A stretch of 64,000 bases of DNA from Actinoplanes sandaracinus (GTDB taxonomy: Bacteria; Actinomycetota; Actinomycetes; Mycobacteriales; Micromonosporaceae): the NCBI RefSeq assembly GCF_030009775.1, contig NZ_JASCTH010000004.1, forward strand, positions 347,660 to 411,659, written 5' to 3'. Position 1 is the first letter of the stretch, and each line of letters opens with the position of its first letter. The position numbers and the translations under genes are program-made. Below, piece after piece: positions 28,284 to 37,700 of this stretch. Under the pieces are notes generated by a model. That model was not told the origin of the DNA. It saw only the letters and a list, made by a program, of their open reading frames with translations, and searched no databases.

Positions 28284-28564
28284 CGCCCGCGCCCGCGCCG
28301 GCCGGTGGAGACGTCGTGGCGGAAGTGGATGAACAGACGGCCCCAGTTGTCGCCGTCCTTCTCCACCCGGTGGTAGAGCTGCTTGATCTCTCGCTGATCC
28401 AGGAAGCGCAGGACCTTCTTCTTCAGGGCGCCGCTGCCCTTGCCGGGGATGATCTCGACGAGGGCGGCCTTCTTCTGGATGGCCTCGTCGATGATCCCCC
28501 GCAGGGCGCGGTCGATCTCATGACCCTTGTTGAAGATGTCGTGCAGGTCCAGCTTCAGTTTCAC
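28280..28564 (-). CDS. Smr-domain protein
   Basis: 94 residues, a lone Smr domain: LDLHDIF at residues 5-11 (the LDLHG variant with Asp in place of Gly), VEIIPGKGSGALKKKVLRFL (HGxG replaced by PGKGSG), and a C-terminal GRLFIHF. Smr domains bind or nick DNA or RNA; the complete form is the MutS2 C-terminus. The HxxG-type residues normally needed for nuclease activity are altered, so binding is more likely than cutting. It lies 11 bases downstream of the TPR gene on the same strand. Confidence 0.9.
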   Translation of the reverse strand: MKLKLDLHDIFNKGHEIDRALRGIIDEAIQKKAALVEIIPGKGSGALKKKVLRFLDQREIKQLYHRVEKDGDNWGRLFIHFRHDVSTGRRGRGR

Positions 28565-28575
28565 AAGCGAGAACC

Positions 28576-28947
28576 CTACGCCGCGGTGTTCTTGCCGAGC
28601 CAGGTCTCGACCCGGCGGACGGCGTCCTGGTAGTCGGTCTGCGTCTTCATAGCGGCGGCCAGCCGCAGGTGCGGCAGGGCCTCACGAAAACGGCCGGCCC
28701 TCTCCAGGGTCCGGCCGAGCACGTGGTGCGCGTAGTGATCCGACGGATCATGGTCGATCAGCACCCGTAGCTGGGTTTCCGCCCCGTTGAGCTGGGCCGA
28801 GTTGAAGTAGGCGCGGGCCAGGAGCTGCCGGACCGCGGTGTTGTGCGGCTCGGCCTCGACTATCGGTTCGAGCAGCCGGGCGGCGCCGAGCGGGTCGCCG
28901 GACTCGAAGAAGAAGGTGGCCCTGCGGTAGTCCTCGAGAAGATCCAC
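28576..28947 (-). CDS. TPR-repeat protein
   Basis: 123 residues from the GTG at 28947, chosen because GAGGAG lies 7 bases upstream; a GTG 6 bases earlier is too near that site. Three tetratricopeptide-like helix pairs are visible: ATFFFESGDPLGAARLLEPI, VRQLLARAYFNSAQLNGAET and AHHVLGRTLERAGRFREALP. The small size and lack of other domains suggest an adaptor. It precedes the Smr gene with an 11-base gap and is probably co-transcribed with it. Confidence 0.9.
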   Translation of the reverse strand: MDLLEDYRRATFFFESGDPLGAARLLEPIVEAEPHNTAVRQLLARAYFNSAQLNGAETQLRVLIDHDPSDHYAHHVLGRTLERAGRFREALPHLRLAAAMKTQTDYQDAVRRVETWLGKNTAA

Positions 28948-29109
28948 GTGCACGCTCCTCACACTCGCACCGCGACGTTGACCAACGCTTGCACAACAAC
29001 GCCTCAACATCGAGTGTTCCCCGTCTTGAGGTGCGCGACAAACGGGTGAACGGCCACCCGGTCAGCCAGTGCTCAGCCCGGCATCAGCGCTGCTGATGGC
29101 CGGGTTCGC

Positions 29110-29337
29110 TCAGCGGCGCAGCAGCAACAGCGCCAGGCCGCCGGTGAGCAGGTATCCGCCGATGGCGGCGAGCAGCATCGGGCTCAGCCCGCCGCCGGGG
29201 AGCTCGTGCGGCTCGGAAACCCATTCGGCGCGCTCCGGCTTGCGCGGCTCCGAGTCGGCCCAGGCCGGCGGCATCAGCGGGAGCAGAATCAGGACGAGTG
29301 CGGAGAACACCGCCACGAGTCGCCGCCCAAGCACCAT
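29110..29337 (-). CDS. Small exported protein with C-terminal membrane helix
   Basis: 75 residues. N-terminal signal-type helix (RRLVAVFSALVLILLPLMPP, then AWADS as a likely cleavage site), a charged middle (EPRKPERAEWVSEPHELPGG), and a C-terminal membrane helix ending LLTGGLALLLLRR. The hydrophobic tail followed by arginines resembles sortase substrates, but no LPxTG is present. No family recognised. It diverges from the OmpR-type regulator gene. Confidence 0.62.
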   Translation of the reverse strand: MVLGRRLVAVFSALVLILLPLMPPAWADSEPRKPERAEWVSEPHELPGGGLSPMLLAAIGGYLLTGGLALLLLRR

Positions 29338-29545
29338 AAAGGCAGTATGTCCCCTTTCCCCTACAGGTCTGTCCCGCCACTCCGCTCGCCCGGATCCTCA
29401 TGAACCGGATTCCCCATGCCGAAAACCATGGCGTCCAGGCATGTGCGGGAACTGTGCGGCCCCCGTGACGTCACCGAGTCAGGCCCACAGCTGCTACACA
29501 GGAAACGGAAAGCCGGCGCTGAGCGTCAGGCGCCACAGTAGGGGC

Positions 29546-30283
29546 ATGACGATGGCGAACGCAGACCCCAGCAGCGAGCTCCGCCGGCCCGACGGGACCC
29601 CGGTCCGGGTCCTCGTGGTGGACGACGAACCGACCCTGGCCGAGCTGCTCTCGATGGCGCTGCGTTACGAGGGCTGGGACGTGCGGAGCGCCGGAGACGG
29701 CATGACCGCCGTGCGCACCGCCCGCGACTTCCGCCCCGACGCCGTCGTCCTGGACATGATGCTGCCCGACATCGACGGGCTCGAGGTGCTGCGCCGCCTG
29801 CGCGGCGAGTCACCCGAGGTGCCGGTCCTGTTCCTCACCGCCAAGGACTCCGTCGAAGACCGGATCACCGGCCTCACCGCCGGCGGCGACGACTACGTGA
29901 CCAAGCCGTTCAGCCTCGAAGAGGTGGTGGCCCGGCTGCGGGGCCTGATGCGCCGGATGGGGCACTCCCCGATGCGCACCGAGTCGCAGCTCGTCGTCGG
30001 CGACCTCACCCTCGACGAGGACTCGCACGAGGTACGCCGCGCCGGCGACCTGATCACGCTGACCGCGACCGAGTTCGAGCTGCTGCGCTATCTCATGCGC
30101 AACCCGCGCCGGGTGCTGAGCAAGCCGCAGATCCTGGACCGGGTCTGGAACTACGACTTCGGAGGGCAGGCGAACGTGGTCGAGCTCTACATCTCGTACC
30201 TGCGGAAGAAGATCGACGCCGGCCGGGCGCCGATGATCCACACCATGCGCGGCGCCGGTTACGTGCTCAAGCCGGCCGACTGA
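29546..30283 (+). CDS. OmpR/PhoB-type response regulator
   Basis: 245 residues from the ATG at 29546; a second ATG six bases later is possible. Receiver domain at ~20-135: VLVVDDEPTLAELL, VVLDMMLPDIDGLEVL (phospho-acceptor Asp), FLTAKDS and YVTKPFSLEEV. Winged-helix output at ~150-245: LTATEFELLRYLMRNPRRVL, VWNYDF, VVELYISYLRKKID and IHTMRGAGYVLK. This is the MprA/TcrA-like form common in actinobacteria. The partner kinase follows two bases after the stop. Target genes are not visible in the sequence. Confidence 0.96.
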   Translation: MTMANADPSSELRRPDGTPVRVLVVDDEPTLAELLSMALRYEGWDVRSAGDGMTAVRTARDFRPDAVVLDMMLPDIDGLEVLRRLRGESPEVPVLFLTAKDSVEDRITGLTAGGDDYVTKPFSLEEVVARLRGLMRRMGHSPMRTESQLVVGDLTLDEDSHEVRRAGDLITLTATEFELLRYLMRNPRRVLSKPQILDRVWNYDFGGQANVVELYISYLRKKIDAGRAPMIHTMRGAGYVLKPAD

Positions 30284-30285
30284 CC

Positions 30286-31854
30286 ATGCCTGTTGCCGCC
30301 TCGGCCCGCACCCGGCGCCCCGCCCGCTGGCGTGACCCGGCGGGCTGGTCCCTGCGCACCCGCATCGTCACGATCATGATCGCGCTGCTCGCCGTGCTGG
30401 GCCTGGTCGTCGGCGGCACCGCCGAGCTCTACCTCTACACTTCGCTGCACAAGACCATCGACAACGAACTGCGGGACATGTCGAACCGGGTGCGTTACCC
30501 GAGCGGGGGCAAGGGCCCCAGCCCGAACAAAACCACCCATTTCGGCAACGGCAAGCCGCCGGGCGGCAGCCTCAAGGACTCGGTCATCATGACCGTGGAG
30601 ACCGACGGATCCGTCACCGGTGGCATCGTGCGCTTCCCCGCCTCCGGCAGCGATGACAACAAGTTCGACGACCTCTCCGACGCCGCGAAAACCGCGATGA
30701 AGGACGAGGTCGTGCCGGACGGCGAGGCAGCCGACGTGGACCTCGGTGGCGAGCTGTCCGAGTACCGGGTGATGGCGAAGACGCAGTCCGACGGCAGGAT
30801 CCAGTACATCGGAATCTCCCTCAAGAACGTCAATTCCACCCTGCTCCAGGTCGCCGCCTTCACCGGGTGCGTGATCGCCGGGTCGCTGCTGATCGCGGGA
30901 TGGGGTGGGGCGCTCATCGTCCGCCGCACCCTCCAGCCCCTGGATCGGGTGGCGGCCACCGCGACGCGCGTGTCCGAGCTGAAGCTCGACGCCGGAGAGG
31001 TGCGGCTCGCGCAGCGAGTCCCCGAGGCCGACACCGACCCGCGCACCGAGGTCGGCCAGGTCGGCGCCGCCCTGAACCGGATGCTCGATCACGTCGGCAA
31101 CGCCCTGGAGGCTCGGCACGCCAGCGAGACACAGGTCCGCCAGTTCGTCGCGGACGCCAGCCATGAGCTGCGCACCCCGCTCGCCGCGATCCGCGGTTAC
31201 GCCGAGCTGAGCCGCCGCAGCCGTCAGGTCGTCCCCGACGAGATCGCGCACATGCTGACCCGGGTCGAGTCGGAGGCCAAGCGGATGACCGCGCTGGTCG
31301 AGGATCTGCTGCTGCTCGCCCGCCTGGACGCCGGCCGGCCGCTCGCCCAGGACCCGGTGGATTTGACCATGCTGGCCGTCGACGCGATCAGTGACGCGCA
31401 CGCCGCCGGCCCGGGCCACTACTGGCAGCTTGATCTCCCGGACGAACCGGTCTCGGTGATCGGTGACGGCGCCCGGCTGCATCAGGTGCTCGCCAACCTG
31501 CTGGCCAACGCGCGTACGCACACGCCGGAGGGGTCGACCGTGACGGTCAAGGTGGGTTCGGTGCCGAACGCCGCGGTGATCCAGGTGATCGACGACGGTC
31601 CGGGCATCCCGCCCGATCTGGTGGCCCGGATCTTCGAGCGGTTCGCCCGCGGCGACAGTTCCCGTTCCCGGGCCGCCGGCAGCACCGGTCTCGGCCTGTC
31701 GATCGTGCACGCCGTGGTCACCTCGCACCGCGGCAAGGTGGGTGTGCAGAGCCAGCCGGGCCGGACCGTATTCACCGTGATGCTGCCGGTCGGGCCGCCT
31801 CCGATCGTCCCAATAGCTGAACAGCAGCCGCAGATGCTGCATCCGGTTGCCTGA
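30286..31854 (+). CDS. Two-component sensor histidine kinase (MprB/TrcS-like)
   Basis: 522 residues. Membrane helices at ~26-48 (IVTIMIALLAVLGLVVGGTA) and ~185-208 flank a ~135-residue extracytoplasmic sensor rich in Gly, Asp and Lys. HAMP follows (RRTLQPLDRVAATATRVSEL). H-box DASHELRTPLAAIRGYAEL, N-box VLANLLANARTHTPEG, and G-boxes DDGPGIPPDL and GSTGLGLSIVHAV are intact. It partners the preceding regulator (2-base gap). The signal sensed is unknown. The last codons overlap the promoter region of the DAHP synthase leader. Confidence 0.95.
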   Translation: MPVAASARTRRPARWRDPAGWSLRTRIVTIMIALLAVLGLVVGGTAELYLYTSLHKTIDNELRDMSNRVRYPSGGKGPSPNKTTHFGNGKPPGGSLKDSVIMTVETDGSVTGGIVRFPASGSDDNKFDDLSDAAKTAMKDEVVPDGEAADVDLGGELSEYRVMAKTQSDGRIQYIGISLKNVNSTLLQVAAFTGCVIAGSLLIAGWGGALIVRRTLQPLDRVAATATRVSELKLDAGEVRLAQRVPEADTDPRTEVGQVGAALNRMLDHVGNALEARHASETQVRQFVADASHELRTPLAAIRGYAELSRRSRQVVPDEIAHMLTRVESEAKRMTALVEDLLLLARLDAGRPLAQDPVDLTMLAVDAISDAHAAGPGHYWQLDLPDEPVSVIGDGARLHQVLANLLANARTHTPEGSTVTVKVGSVPNAAVIQVIDDGPGIPPDLVARIFERFARGDSSRSRAAGSTGLGLSIVHAVVTSHRGKVGVQSQPGRTVFTVMLPVGPPPIVPIAEQQPQMLHPVA

Positions 31855-31873
31855 AGTGGCTATGCTGGCGGGC

Positions 31874-31951
31874 ATGTCTCACACGTGGTCGTTTTATTGG
31901 TTTACGAGGCCGGCTCAAGCCGGTGCCTCGGGCCATGACCGCATGTCCTGA
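31874..31951 (+). CDS. Aromatic-rich leader peptide of DAHP synthase attenuator
   Basis: 25 codons starting at ATG 31874 and ending in TGA 31949-31951. Residues 5-10 are WSFYWF: two Trp, two Phe and one Tyr within six codons (31886-31903), in a genome where these residues are rare. It lies 186 bases before DAHP synthase, the first enzyme of the shikimate pathway, whose end products are exactly these three amino acids. The hairpins described in the next entry overlap and follow it. A TATGCT hexamer at 31861-31866 would place a transcription start at or next to the ATG, so the peptide may be read from a leaderless message; this is inference, and no convincing -35 element is visible. Confidence 0.85.
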   Translation: MSHTWSFYWFTRPAQAGASGHDRMS

Positions 31952-32003
31952 GACACCCGCCAGAGCCGGCCGAGGCAGCGACCACGTCGCTGCCTTTTTG
32001 TTT
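31905..32003 (+). promoter_or_regulatory. Transcription attenuator with alternative hairpins
   Basis: Three mutually exclusive structures can be drawn. Leader hairpin 1:2 at 31905-31930 (CGAGGCCGGC with GCCGG-tg-CCTCG, loop TCAA). Antiterminator 2:3 pairs TGCCTCGG (31924-31931) with CCGAGGCA (31970-31977). Terminator 3:4 is GGCAGCGAC/GTCGCTGCC (31974-31982 and 31986-31994) followed by TTTTTGTTT (31995-32003). Hairpin 1 begins two bases after the last aromatic codon of the leader. A ribosome stalled there would block region 1, free region 2 for region 3 and prevent the terminator. Normal translation would let the terminator form. This is the classic trp-type logic. Confidence 0.85.
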
Positions 32004-32059
32004 GCCACGAGCAAGCCGGCTCACGCCTGAAGGCGGCGCCGGCGAAGGAGAGAATCGCT

Positions 32060-33124
32060 ATGACCGCCCCAGAGGTGCAGCGCGTCCGTGACCAGCGGAT
32101 CGAGAAGGTCGTCCCGTTGATGAGCCCGGCCCTGCTGCACCACGAGCTGCCGCTGACCAGCGAGTTGCACGACACCGTGCTGGCCGGCCGTAAGCAGGTC
32201 GAGGACGTGCTGAACGGCCGAGATCAGCGCCTGATCGTGGTCGTCGGCCCGTGTTCGGTGCACGACCCCGAGGCCGCCGGCGAATACGCGGACCGTCTCG
32301 CGCTCCAGGCCGAGCGCCTCAGCGGCGACCTGCTGATCGTGATGCGGGTGTACTTCGAGAAGCCGCGTTCCACGGTCGGATGGAAGGGCCTGATCATGGA
32401 CCCGGCCCTGGACGGTTCGGGGGACGTCGGCGCCGGCCTGCGGATCGCCCGCAAGCTGCTGCTCGAGGTCGTCCGGCGGGGCCTGCCGGTGGCGGTGGAG
32501 TTCCTCGACCCGATCACCCCGCAGTACATCGCCGACACCGTGGCCTGGGGTGCGATCGGCGCCCGGACCGTCGAGTCGCAGGTGCACCGTCAGCTCTCGT
32601 CCGGCCTGTCCATGCCGATCGGCATGAAGAACCGTCCCGACGGCAGTGTCTCCACCGCGGTCGACGCGATCCAGGCCGCCGAGGCGACGCACGTCTTCCC
32701 CGGCATCGACTACTCGGGCACCCCGGCGATCCTGCACACCACCGGCAACCCCGACTGCCACCTGGTGCTGCGCGGTGGCGGCGGCAAGCCGAACTACAGC
32801 GCCGCGGACGTCGAGTCGTCGCTGGCTCTGCTGCGCAAGGCCGGCCTGCCGGAGCGTCTGGTGATTGACTGCTCGCACGGCAACAGCAGCAAGGACCACA
32901 ACCGGCAGCCGATTGTGGCCGAGGACATCGCGCAGCAGATGGAAGCCGGTCAGCGGGCGATCAGCGGGGTGATGCTGGAGAGTTTCCTGGAGCCCGGCCG
33001 GCAGGACCTGGGTGGGGAGCTCACCTACGGGCAGTCCGTGACCGACGCCTGCATGGGCTGGGACGCCACGGTCAGCGTGCTGGAGCGGCTGGCCGCGGCC
33101 TCGGCGAAGCGCCGCGCCCTCTGA
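32060..33124 (+). CDS. aroF: 3-Deoxy-7-phosphoheptulonate (DAHP) synthase, class I
   Basis: 354 residues; ATG after AAGGAG. Condenses phosphoenolpyruvate and erythrose 4-phosphate in the first step of aromatic amino acid synthesis. It is the AroG/AroF/AroH type (about 350 residues), not the class II plant-like type found in many actinobacteria. Motifs: VVVGPCSVHDPEAA, FEKPRSTVGWKGL (PEP/E4P site), GMKNRPDGS, CHLVLRGGGGKPNY, and IDCSHGNSSKDH (metal His). The gene is preceded by an aromatic leader-peptide attenuator and followed by a strong hairpin, so it is a single-gene unit. The symbol is the generic family one; which isoenzyme it is cannot be told. Confidence 0.96.
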   Translation: MTAPEVQRVRDQRIEKVVPLMSPALLHHELPLTSELHDTVLAGRKQVEDVLNGRDQRLIVVVGPCSVHDPEAAGEYADRLALQAERLSGDLLIVMRVYFEKPRSTVGWKGLIMDPALDGSGDVGAGLRIARKLLLEVVRRGLPVAVEFLDPITPQYIADTVAWGAIGARTVESQVHRQLSSGLSMPIGMKNRPDGSVSTAVDAIQAAEATHVFPGIDYSGTPAILHTTGNPDCHLVLRGGGGKPNYSAADVESSLALLRKAGLPERLVIDCSHGNSSKDHNRQPIVAEDIAQQMEAGQRAISGVMLESFLEPGRQDLGGELTYGQSVTDACMGWDATVSVLERLAAASAKRRAL

Positions 33125-33140
33125 CTGATCCCGGCTGGAC

Positions 33141-33173
33141 AGCGGGCGGCTCCCGAATCGGGGGCCGCCCGCT
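33141..33173 (+). terminator. Hairpin after DAHP synthase
   Basis: AGCGGGCGGC and GCCGCCCGCT form a 10-base-pair stem; CCCG/CGGG extends it to about 15 pairs around an AAT loop. No T-tract follows. The remaining ~350 bases to the DUF3040 gene hold no other clear feature. Confidence 0.75.
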
Positions 33174-33530
33174 TCGGCGTGACGGCCGGATGGAGCGCGG
33201 TAGCCGCCGAAGGCGGGGAACGATCTCGGTGCGGTGGGGGGAAGTGTGGCCGTACCCCACGGAGGTTTTGATCCGAAATGGAGTCGGTGCCCTCGCCAGG
33301 GTGAGCGTGCGGCGGGCGGGGTGTTTCCCGCGTCATTCCTGATCAACCGGACCGTTATACCCGATGTCGGAGGATTTCAACAGGTCTGGCTGTCCGGAAC
33401 GGAACGGACCGAAAATTCGGCACACGAAGGCGTATCACAGGGGCAACTCAGAGGTAACAATGGGCTCTGATCGGGATCGCCCACTCTCGATCCATGCTTC
33501 ACCGGCGAGGCGGACCGGAAGGTGGCGAAC

Positions 33531-33827
33531 ATGCTCAGCAAAGAGGACACCCGGCGGCTGGCTCAGCTCGAACGGCAGCTTCGACGCGACGACCCCGACT
33601 TCTGTGCCCGGATGGGCGGCGGAAACTTCAGCGTGTCGTCAACCACTCGCCCTCCGCTACCACTGTTCATCGTCGCCGCCGTGATCGCCGTCGCCGCGAT
33701 CGTGCTCGGAGCGGTCGGCTGGTGGATCGCCGCCTCGATCGTAGCGGTCTGGACGGTCATCACCCTCGGCGCCGCGGTCTACCGGTTGCGCAAGCAGCGC
33801 GCCGAGAAGGCGTTTCGTCAGGCCTGA
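33531..33827 (+). CDS. DUF3040 small membrane protein
   Basis: 98 residues. ATG at 33531 chosen because GGAAGG lies 8 bases upstream; a GTG nine bases earlier overlaps that site. The N-terminus LSKEDTRRLAQLERQLRRDD matches the DUF3040 opening (a Leu-Ser start and an amphipathic helix). Two membrane helices follow (LFIVAAVIAVAAIVLGAVGW and WIAASIVAVWTVITLGAAVY), ending in a basic tail RLRKQRAEKAF. Such proteins are common in actinobacteria and of unknown function. It converges on the next gene. Confidence 0.85.
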   Translation: MLSKEDTRRLAQLERQLRRDDPDFCARMGGGNFSVSSTTRPPLPLFIVAAVIAVAAIVLGAVGWWIAASIVAVWTVITLGAAVYRLRKQRAEKAFRQA

Positions 33828-33862
33828 GGGCCCTCTCGACAGCTCAGGAACCAGCCGAGGCT

Positions 33863-34588
33863 TCAGGAACCGGCCGAGGCCCGGGCCTCGAACCGGTGGA
33901 TGATCTCGGCCAGGGCCCGGACCTGGCGCAGAACACTGTCCGGCTCGGTGGAGCGGTGCTGTTCACGGCCGATCTCGACGACCGCGTCCGCACGGACCCC
34001 GACCATGTGGAGCGGACGGCGATAGAGCGGCTCCTGGGCCGTCGCCCACTCGACGAACATCCGGGACGGGTGCGGCAGGTAGACGATCCAGGCGGTGGCG
34101 AACTCGCCGGTGTCCGGTTTGCGGAAGTCGAAGACGACGAAGTCCAGATCGCCGTAGAGGCCACGCAACACCGCGAACGCCGGCTGGCCCGCCCCGAAGT
34201 CGGGGGTGTCCTTCCAGTCGGTCAGCAGTTCCGGGTCGACGTCGACGAACTGCCAGCCCTGCCGGCGTGCCAGCTCGATCCGGTCGCCGACGCCGGTGGC
34301 CGGCCGGGCCGACCGGTCGGCGAAGAACAACAGCCATCCACCGGCCGCCGTCAGCAGGCCGCCGAGACCGATGGCGGTCAGGGCCGCGAGGCGCTGGACG
34401 TCACTGCGCCGGTCCGGCGGGCGAGCGACCTCCCAGCCGTCACCGTAGGTGACACACTGGTTGCCGACATGCATCTCGGTGCCGGCACAGCCGACGCTGC
34501 CGGCGAGGAACAGGACGACACCGAGGACAGAAACCGCAAGTCCGGTGAAGAGAACAATCCATGAGGATCGACTCGTTCGAGCGCCCAT
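33863..34588 (-). CDS. Two-helix membrane protein of unknown function
   Basis: 241 residues from ATG 34588, placed four bases after GGAGGGA. Membrane helices at ~10-32 (WIVLFTGLAVSVLGVVLFLA) and ~65-88 (LAALTAIGLGGLLTAAGGWL). Between them is an extracytoplasmic loop with two cysteines (VGCAGTE, GNQCVTYGD), perhaps disulphide-linked. The C-terminal ~140 residues are cytoplasmic and alpha/beta (GWQFVDVDPELLTDW, LDFVVFDFRKPDT). No family recognised. Convergent with DUF3040 gene, 35 bases apart. Confidence 0.75.
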   Translation of the reverse strand: MGARTSRSSWIVLFTGLAVSVLGVVLFLAGSVGCAGTEMHVGNQCVTYGDGWEVARPPDRRSDVQRLAALTAIGLGGLLTAAGGWLLFFADRSARPATGVGDRIELARRQGWQFVDVDPELLTDWKDTPDFGAGQPAFAVLRGLYGDLDFVVFDFRKPDTGEFATAWIVYLPHPSRMFVEWATAQEPLYRRPLHMVGVRADAVVEIGREQHRSTEPDSVLRQVRALAEIIHRFEARASAGS

Positions 34589-34723
34589 CCGTCCCTCCAC
34601 CTCCCGCTGGTGATCAAGATACCGGTTACCGGCGGTGATACGGCCGGCGCGCGGGCACCGGCCGTATGACGTGGCGAACAGGTCGTCCGACTGGTAGGCC
34701 GGGCGTTCGGAAGCGGAACACGA

Positions 34724-34753
34724 AAGGGCCCTCGCCTACCGGCGAGGGCCCTT
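34724..34753. terminator. Perfect terminator hairpin
   Basis: AAGGGCCCTCGCC/GGCGAGGGCCCTT, a 13-base-pair perfect stem with a TACC loop. It lies 30 bases past the stop of the large secreted nuclease gene and 135 bases upstream of the two-helix membrane protein's start, so it most likely ends the nuclease transcript. Confidence 0.8.
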
Positions 34754-34755
34754 CT

Positions 34756-34795
34756 CCGTGCTGTTACTTGGTGACCCGTGCTGTTACTTGGTGAC
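34756..34795. repeat. 20-base tandem duplication of a gene's 3' end
   Basis: ccgtgctgttacttggtgac occurs twice in tandem without mismatch (34756-34775 and 34776-34795). The second copy holds the stop (34784-34786) and the last codons VTK of the nuclease gene; the first copy repeats the same stop region immediately downstream. Confidence 0.9.
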
Positions 34796-37700
34796 TCGCG
34801 CGGTGTGGACGCGGACCTTGGAGTCGTTGCCGGCCCGGTCCTCAGCCCAGTAGCTGATGCGCAGCTTGCCACGCTCGACACCGGTGAGCGCGATGCTCCA
34901 GCCGCACTTGGCGTCCAGGGTGGCGGAGAGCACCGCGGCCTTGGCCTCGGCGTCCCGCTCCGAGCTCGCCTTGGTCCACGTGCCGGCGGCGTAGTAGTAC
35001 CACTTGCCGCTACGCTCCTGGACCACCTTGGCCTTCGCGTACGCGGCGCCGGCGCCCTTGTCGGACACCGTGCCGGTGAGCGTCTGCCAGGAGGACACCC
35101 GCTCCTCGTTGCGCGGCTCGGTCAGCCGGATCTGCGGGTCGAAGATGTCCTTGAGTACCAGGACGCCGCCGACCGTCACCGTCTTGCCGGAACCCGACGG
35201 GTTCGCCGGCGTCACCTTGACCGTGAAGATCCCCGGCTTGGTGTACGCGTGGGACACGGTCGCGTTGTTCACCGAGGCCCTGGTCGTGGTGCCGTCGCCC
35301 CAGTTCACCGAGACCTCGGTGGCGCCGGTGACGCCGCTCAGGGCCAGGGTGATCGACTGCGACTCCCAGATCGACTGCTTGTCCAGCTTGAAGGTGCCGG
35401 ACTGCGCCGCCACCACCACGGTGGACGCGCCGGTGAGGGTGGCCGCGCCGCTGTTGCCGACCTCGTCGGTCAGGGTGACGGTCACCGGGTAGCTGCCCGC
35501 CGCGGCGTAGGTGTGCGTCGCGGTGGTGGCGCCCGCCGCCAGGGTCTCGGCGGCGCTGCCGTCGCCCCAGTTGACGACCCGGGTGATCTTCGAGTTGTCG
35601 CTGACGTCGTCGTCGAGCACGGACTCGGTCAGCGTCACCGCCTGGCCGGGCCAGATCGCCGCCGTGTTCAGGGCGTAGGTGCCCGTCGGGGCGGTGGCGT
35701 CGAGGACACCGGCGGTGGCACGCGGCTTGGTGTCCGCGGTGATCGGCGTGTTCTTGGCGAAGTAGTTCACCAGCATCGTCAGGTCGTTGTCACCGGTGGT
35801 GACCACGCCGACCTTGCTGGCCAGGGACGGGAAGTTGTCCCCGCCACCGGCGAGGAACGAGTTCGTCGTCACCCGGTAGTCGCCGTTCAGGTCGAGCGTG
35901 ACCCCGTTCAGCTTGATCGACGAAGCGATGATCCGGCTGCCCTGCGGACGGCTGGCGTCGAAGGAGTAGGTGAACCCCTTCGAGACACCCAGGTGCAGGT
36001 ACGGCCGGGCGGCCCCGGCCGGCTGCCACTGCTCCTCCAGCGCCGCCTTGATCGCCGAGCCCTTGAGGGTCCGGGTCACCACGTCGTTGGAGAACGGCTG
36101 GACCGCGAAGGCCTGCGAGTAGGTGATCGTGCCGTCGGTGCCGTACTTCAGGTCGGCCCGCAGACCACCCGGGTTCATGAAGGCGATCTGCGCGCCACCA
36201 CGCCCCGCGTTGCTGGTCTGGTCGAGCTGCACGTCGGCGATGAAGTTGCCCATGGCCGACTCGGCGCCACGGTTCTCGGCGCCCGCGGCGGTGTACGCCC
36301 GCATGATGTCCCCGGAGATCTTGCCCAGGGGCCGCTTGCCCAGCTCGGTGGCGTTCGTCTTGGCCGCGGCCACGATGCCGGCGACCGCGGTGTTCGACGG
36401 GTAGCCGGCCACCGTGATCAGCTCAGAGGTGGAGGCGGTGACGTCGCCGCCGGCGGGGTCGTAGGTCAGGACGACCTTGCCCAGCTTTTCGCCGTAGTCC
36501 TCCGCCTGGACGACCGGACGGGTCTTGCCGGGCACCCCGGGAACCGGGACCTGGAAGGCGTACGGCTGGTGGGTGTGGCCGGTCAGGATGGCGTCGATCT
36601 CGGCGCTCACCTGCGTGAACTTGCCGAAGACCGGGTCCGCCTGCAGGGCCTCGGCCGAGGCGATGTTCTCGGTCGCGGCGCCCTCGTGGGCGAGCAGCAC
36701 CAGCACGTCGGCCTCACCGTTGGCGGCGTTGCCGTCGGAGAGCTCTGCCGCCAGGGTGTTGGCCTCGGCGACCGGGTCACGGAACTCGACACCGACGATG
36801 CCGGCCGGGTTGACCAGCGACCCGGTCTGCTCGGTGACGACACCGATGTACCCGACCTTCACGCCGCCCAGGTTCTGCACGTCGTAGCCGGGCAGGACCC
36901 GCTTGCCGTCCTTGTAGACGTTCGCGCCCAGCAGCGGGAAGTCGGCCCGGTCGCTGACCCGGCCGAGCAGGTCGGACAGGCCGAGGTCGAACTCGTGGTT
37001 GCCGACCGCGGAGACGGCCAGGCCGCCCGCGTTCAGCGCGTCGATCGTCGGGTTGTCGCTGTCGATCGCGGAGATGAACGTGGAGGCGCCGATGTTGTCA
37101 CCGGCCGAGACCCACGCGGTGTTCGGGTTCGCGGCCCGAAGCTGGTCGACCAGCCCGGCGAGCTGAGCGGCGCCACCGACGGCCTGGCCGTTGACGGTGG
37201 CAGGCGACTCGAGCCGGCCGTGGAAGTCGTTGATGGTGAGCAGTTGCAGGTCGACCGGGCCGGCGAGGCCGGTCTCCAGGCCGACGACCACCGGGTCGTG
37301 GTCGCTGGACCGGAACGGGCCGCTGTCGAAGAACGGTCCGAAGCCGTCGTACTGGAAGGCGATCGACTCGACGGAGTTGATGTTCCAGATGTCGACGCCG
37401 GTGATCCGCTTCGCGAGCGAGCCGGTGACGAGCGCGTGGTCCAGCGAACCGGACTCCCCGCCGAAGACGTACGAGGACTTGTCCGGCGCGAACGTGTGGT
37501 GCGCGTCGGTGTAGCCCTTGGCGTAGAGGACCTGGAGCGGGTCCTCCTGGCCGTACGCGTTGAAGTCGCCGAGCAGGATCACGTTCTCGGTGCCGAGGCC
37601 CTCGACGAAGGTCGCCAGCGACTGCGCCTGGCGGACCCGGTCGCCGTTGTAGGAGCCCTGCCCGTCCCCGGTGTCGACGTTGTCGCCGGCCGGCGGGACC

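Noticed and set aside
29069..29545. Longer N-terminus for the OmpR-type regulator
   Set aside because: The upstream in-frame sequence overlaps the small exported protein gene and has no domain; a purine-rich site precedes the ATG at 29546.
30259..31875. Long open frame on the minus strand across the sensor kinase
   Set aside because: Antisense of a clear histidine kinase with all motifs; translation is His/Arg/Gly-rich without structure.
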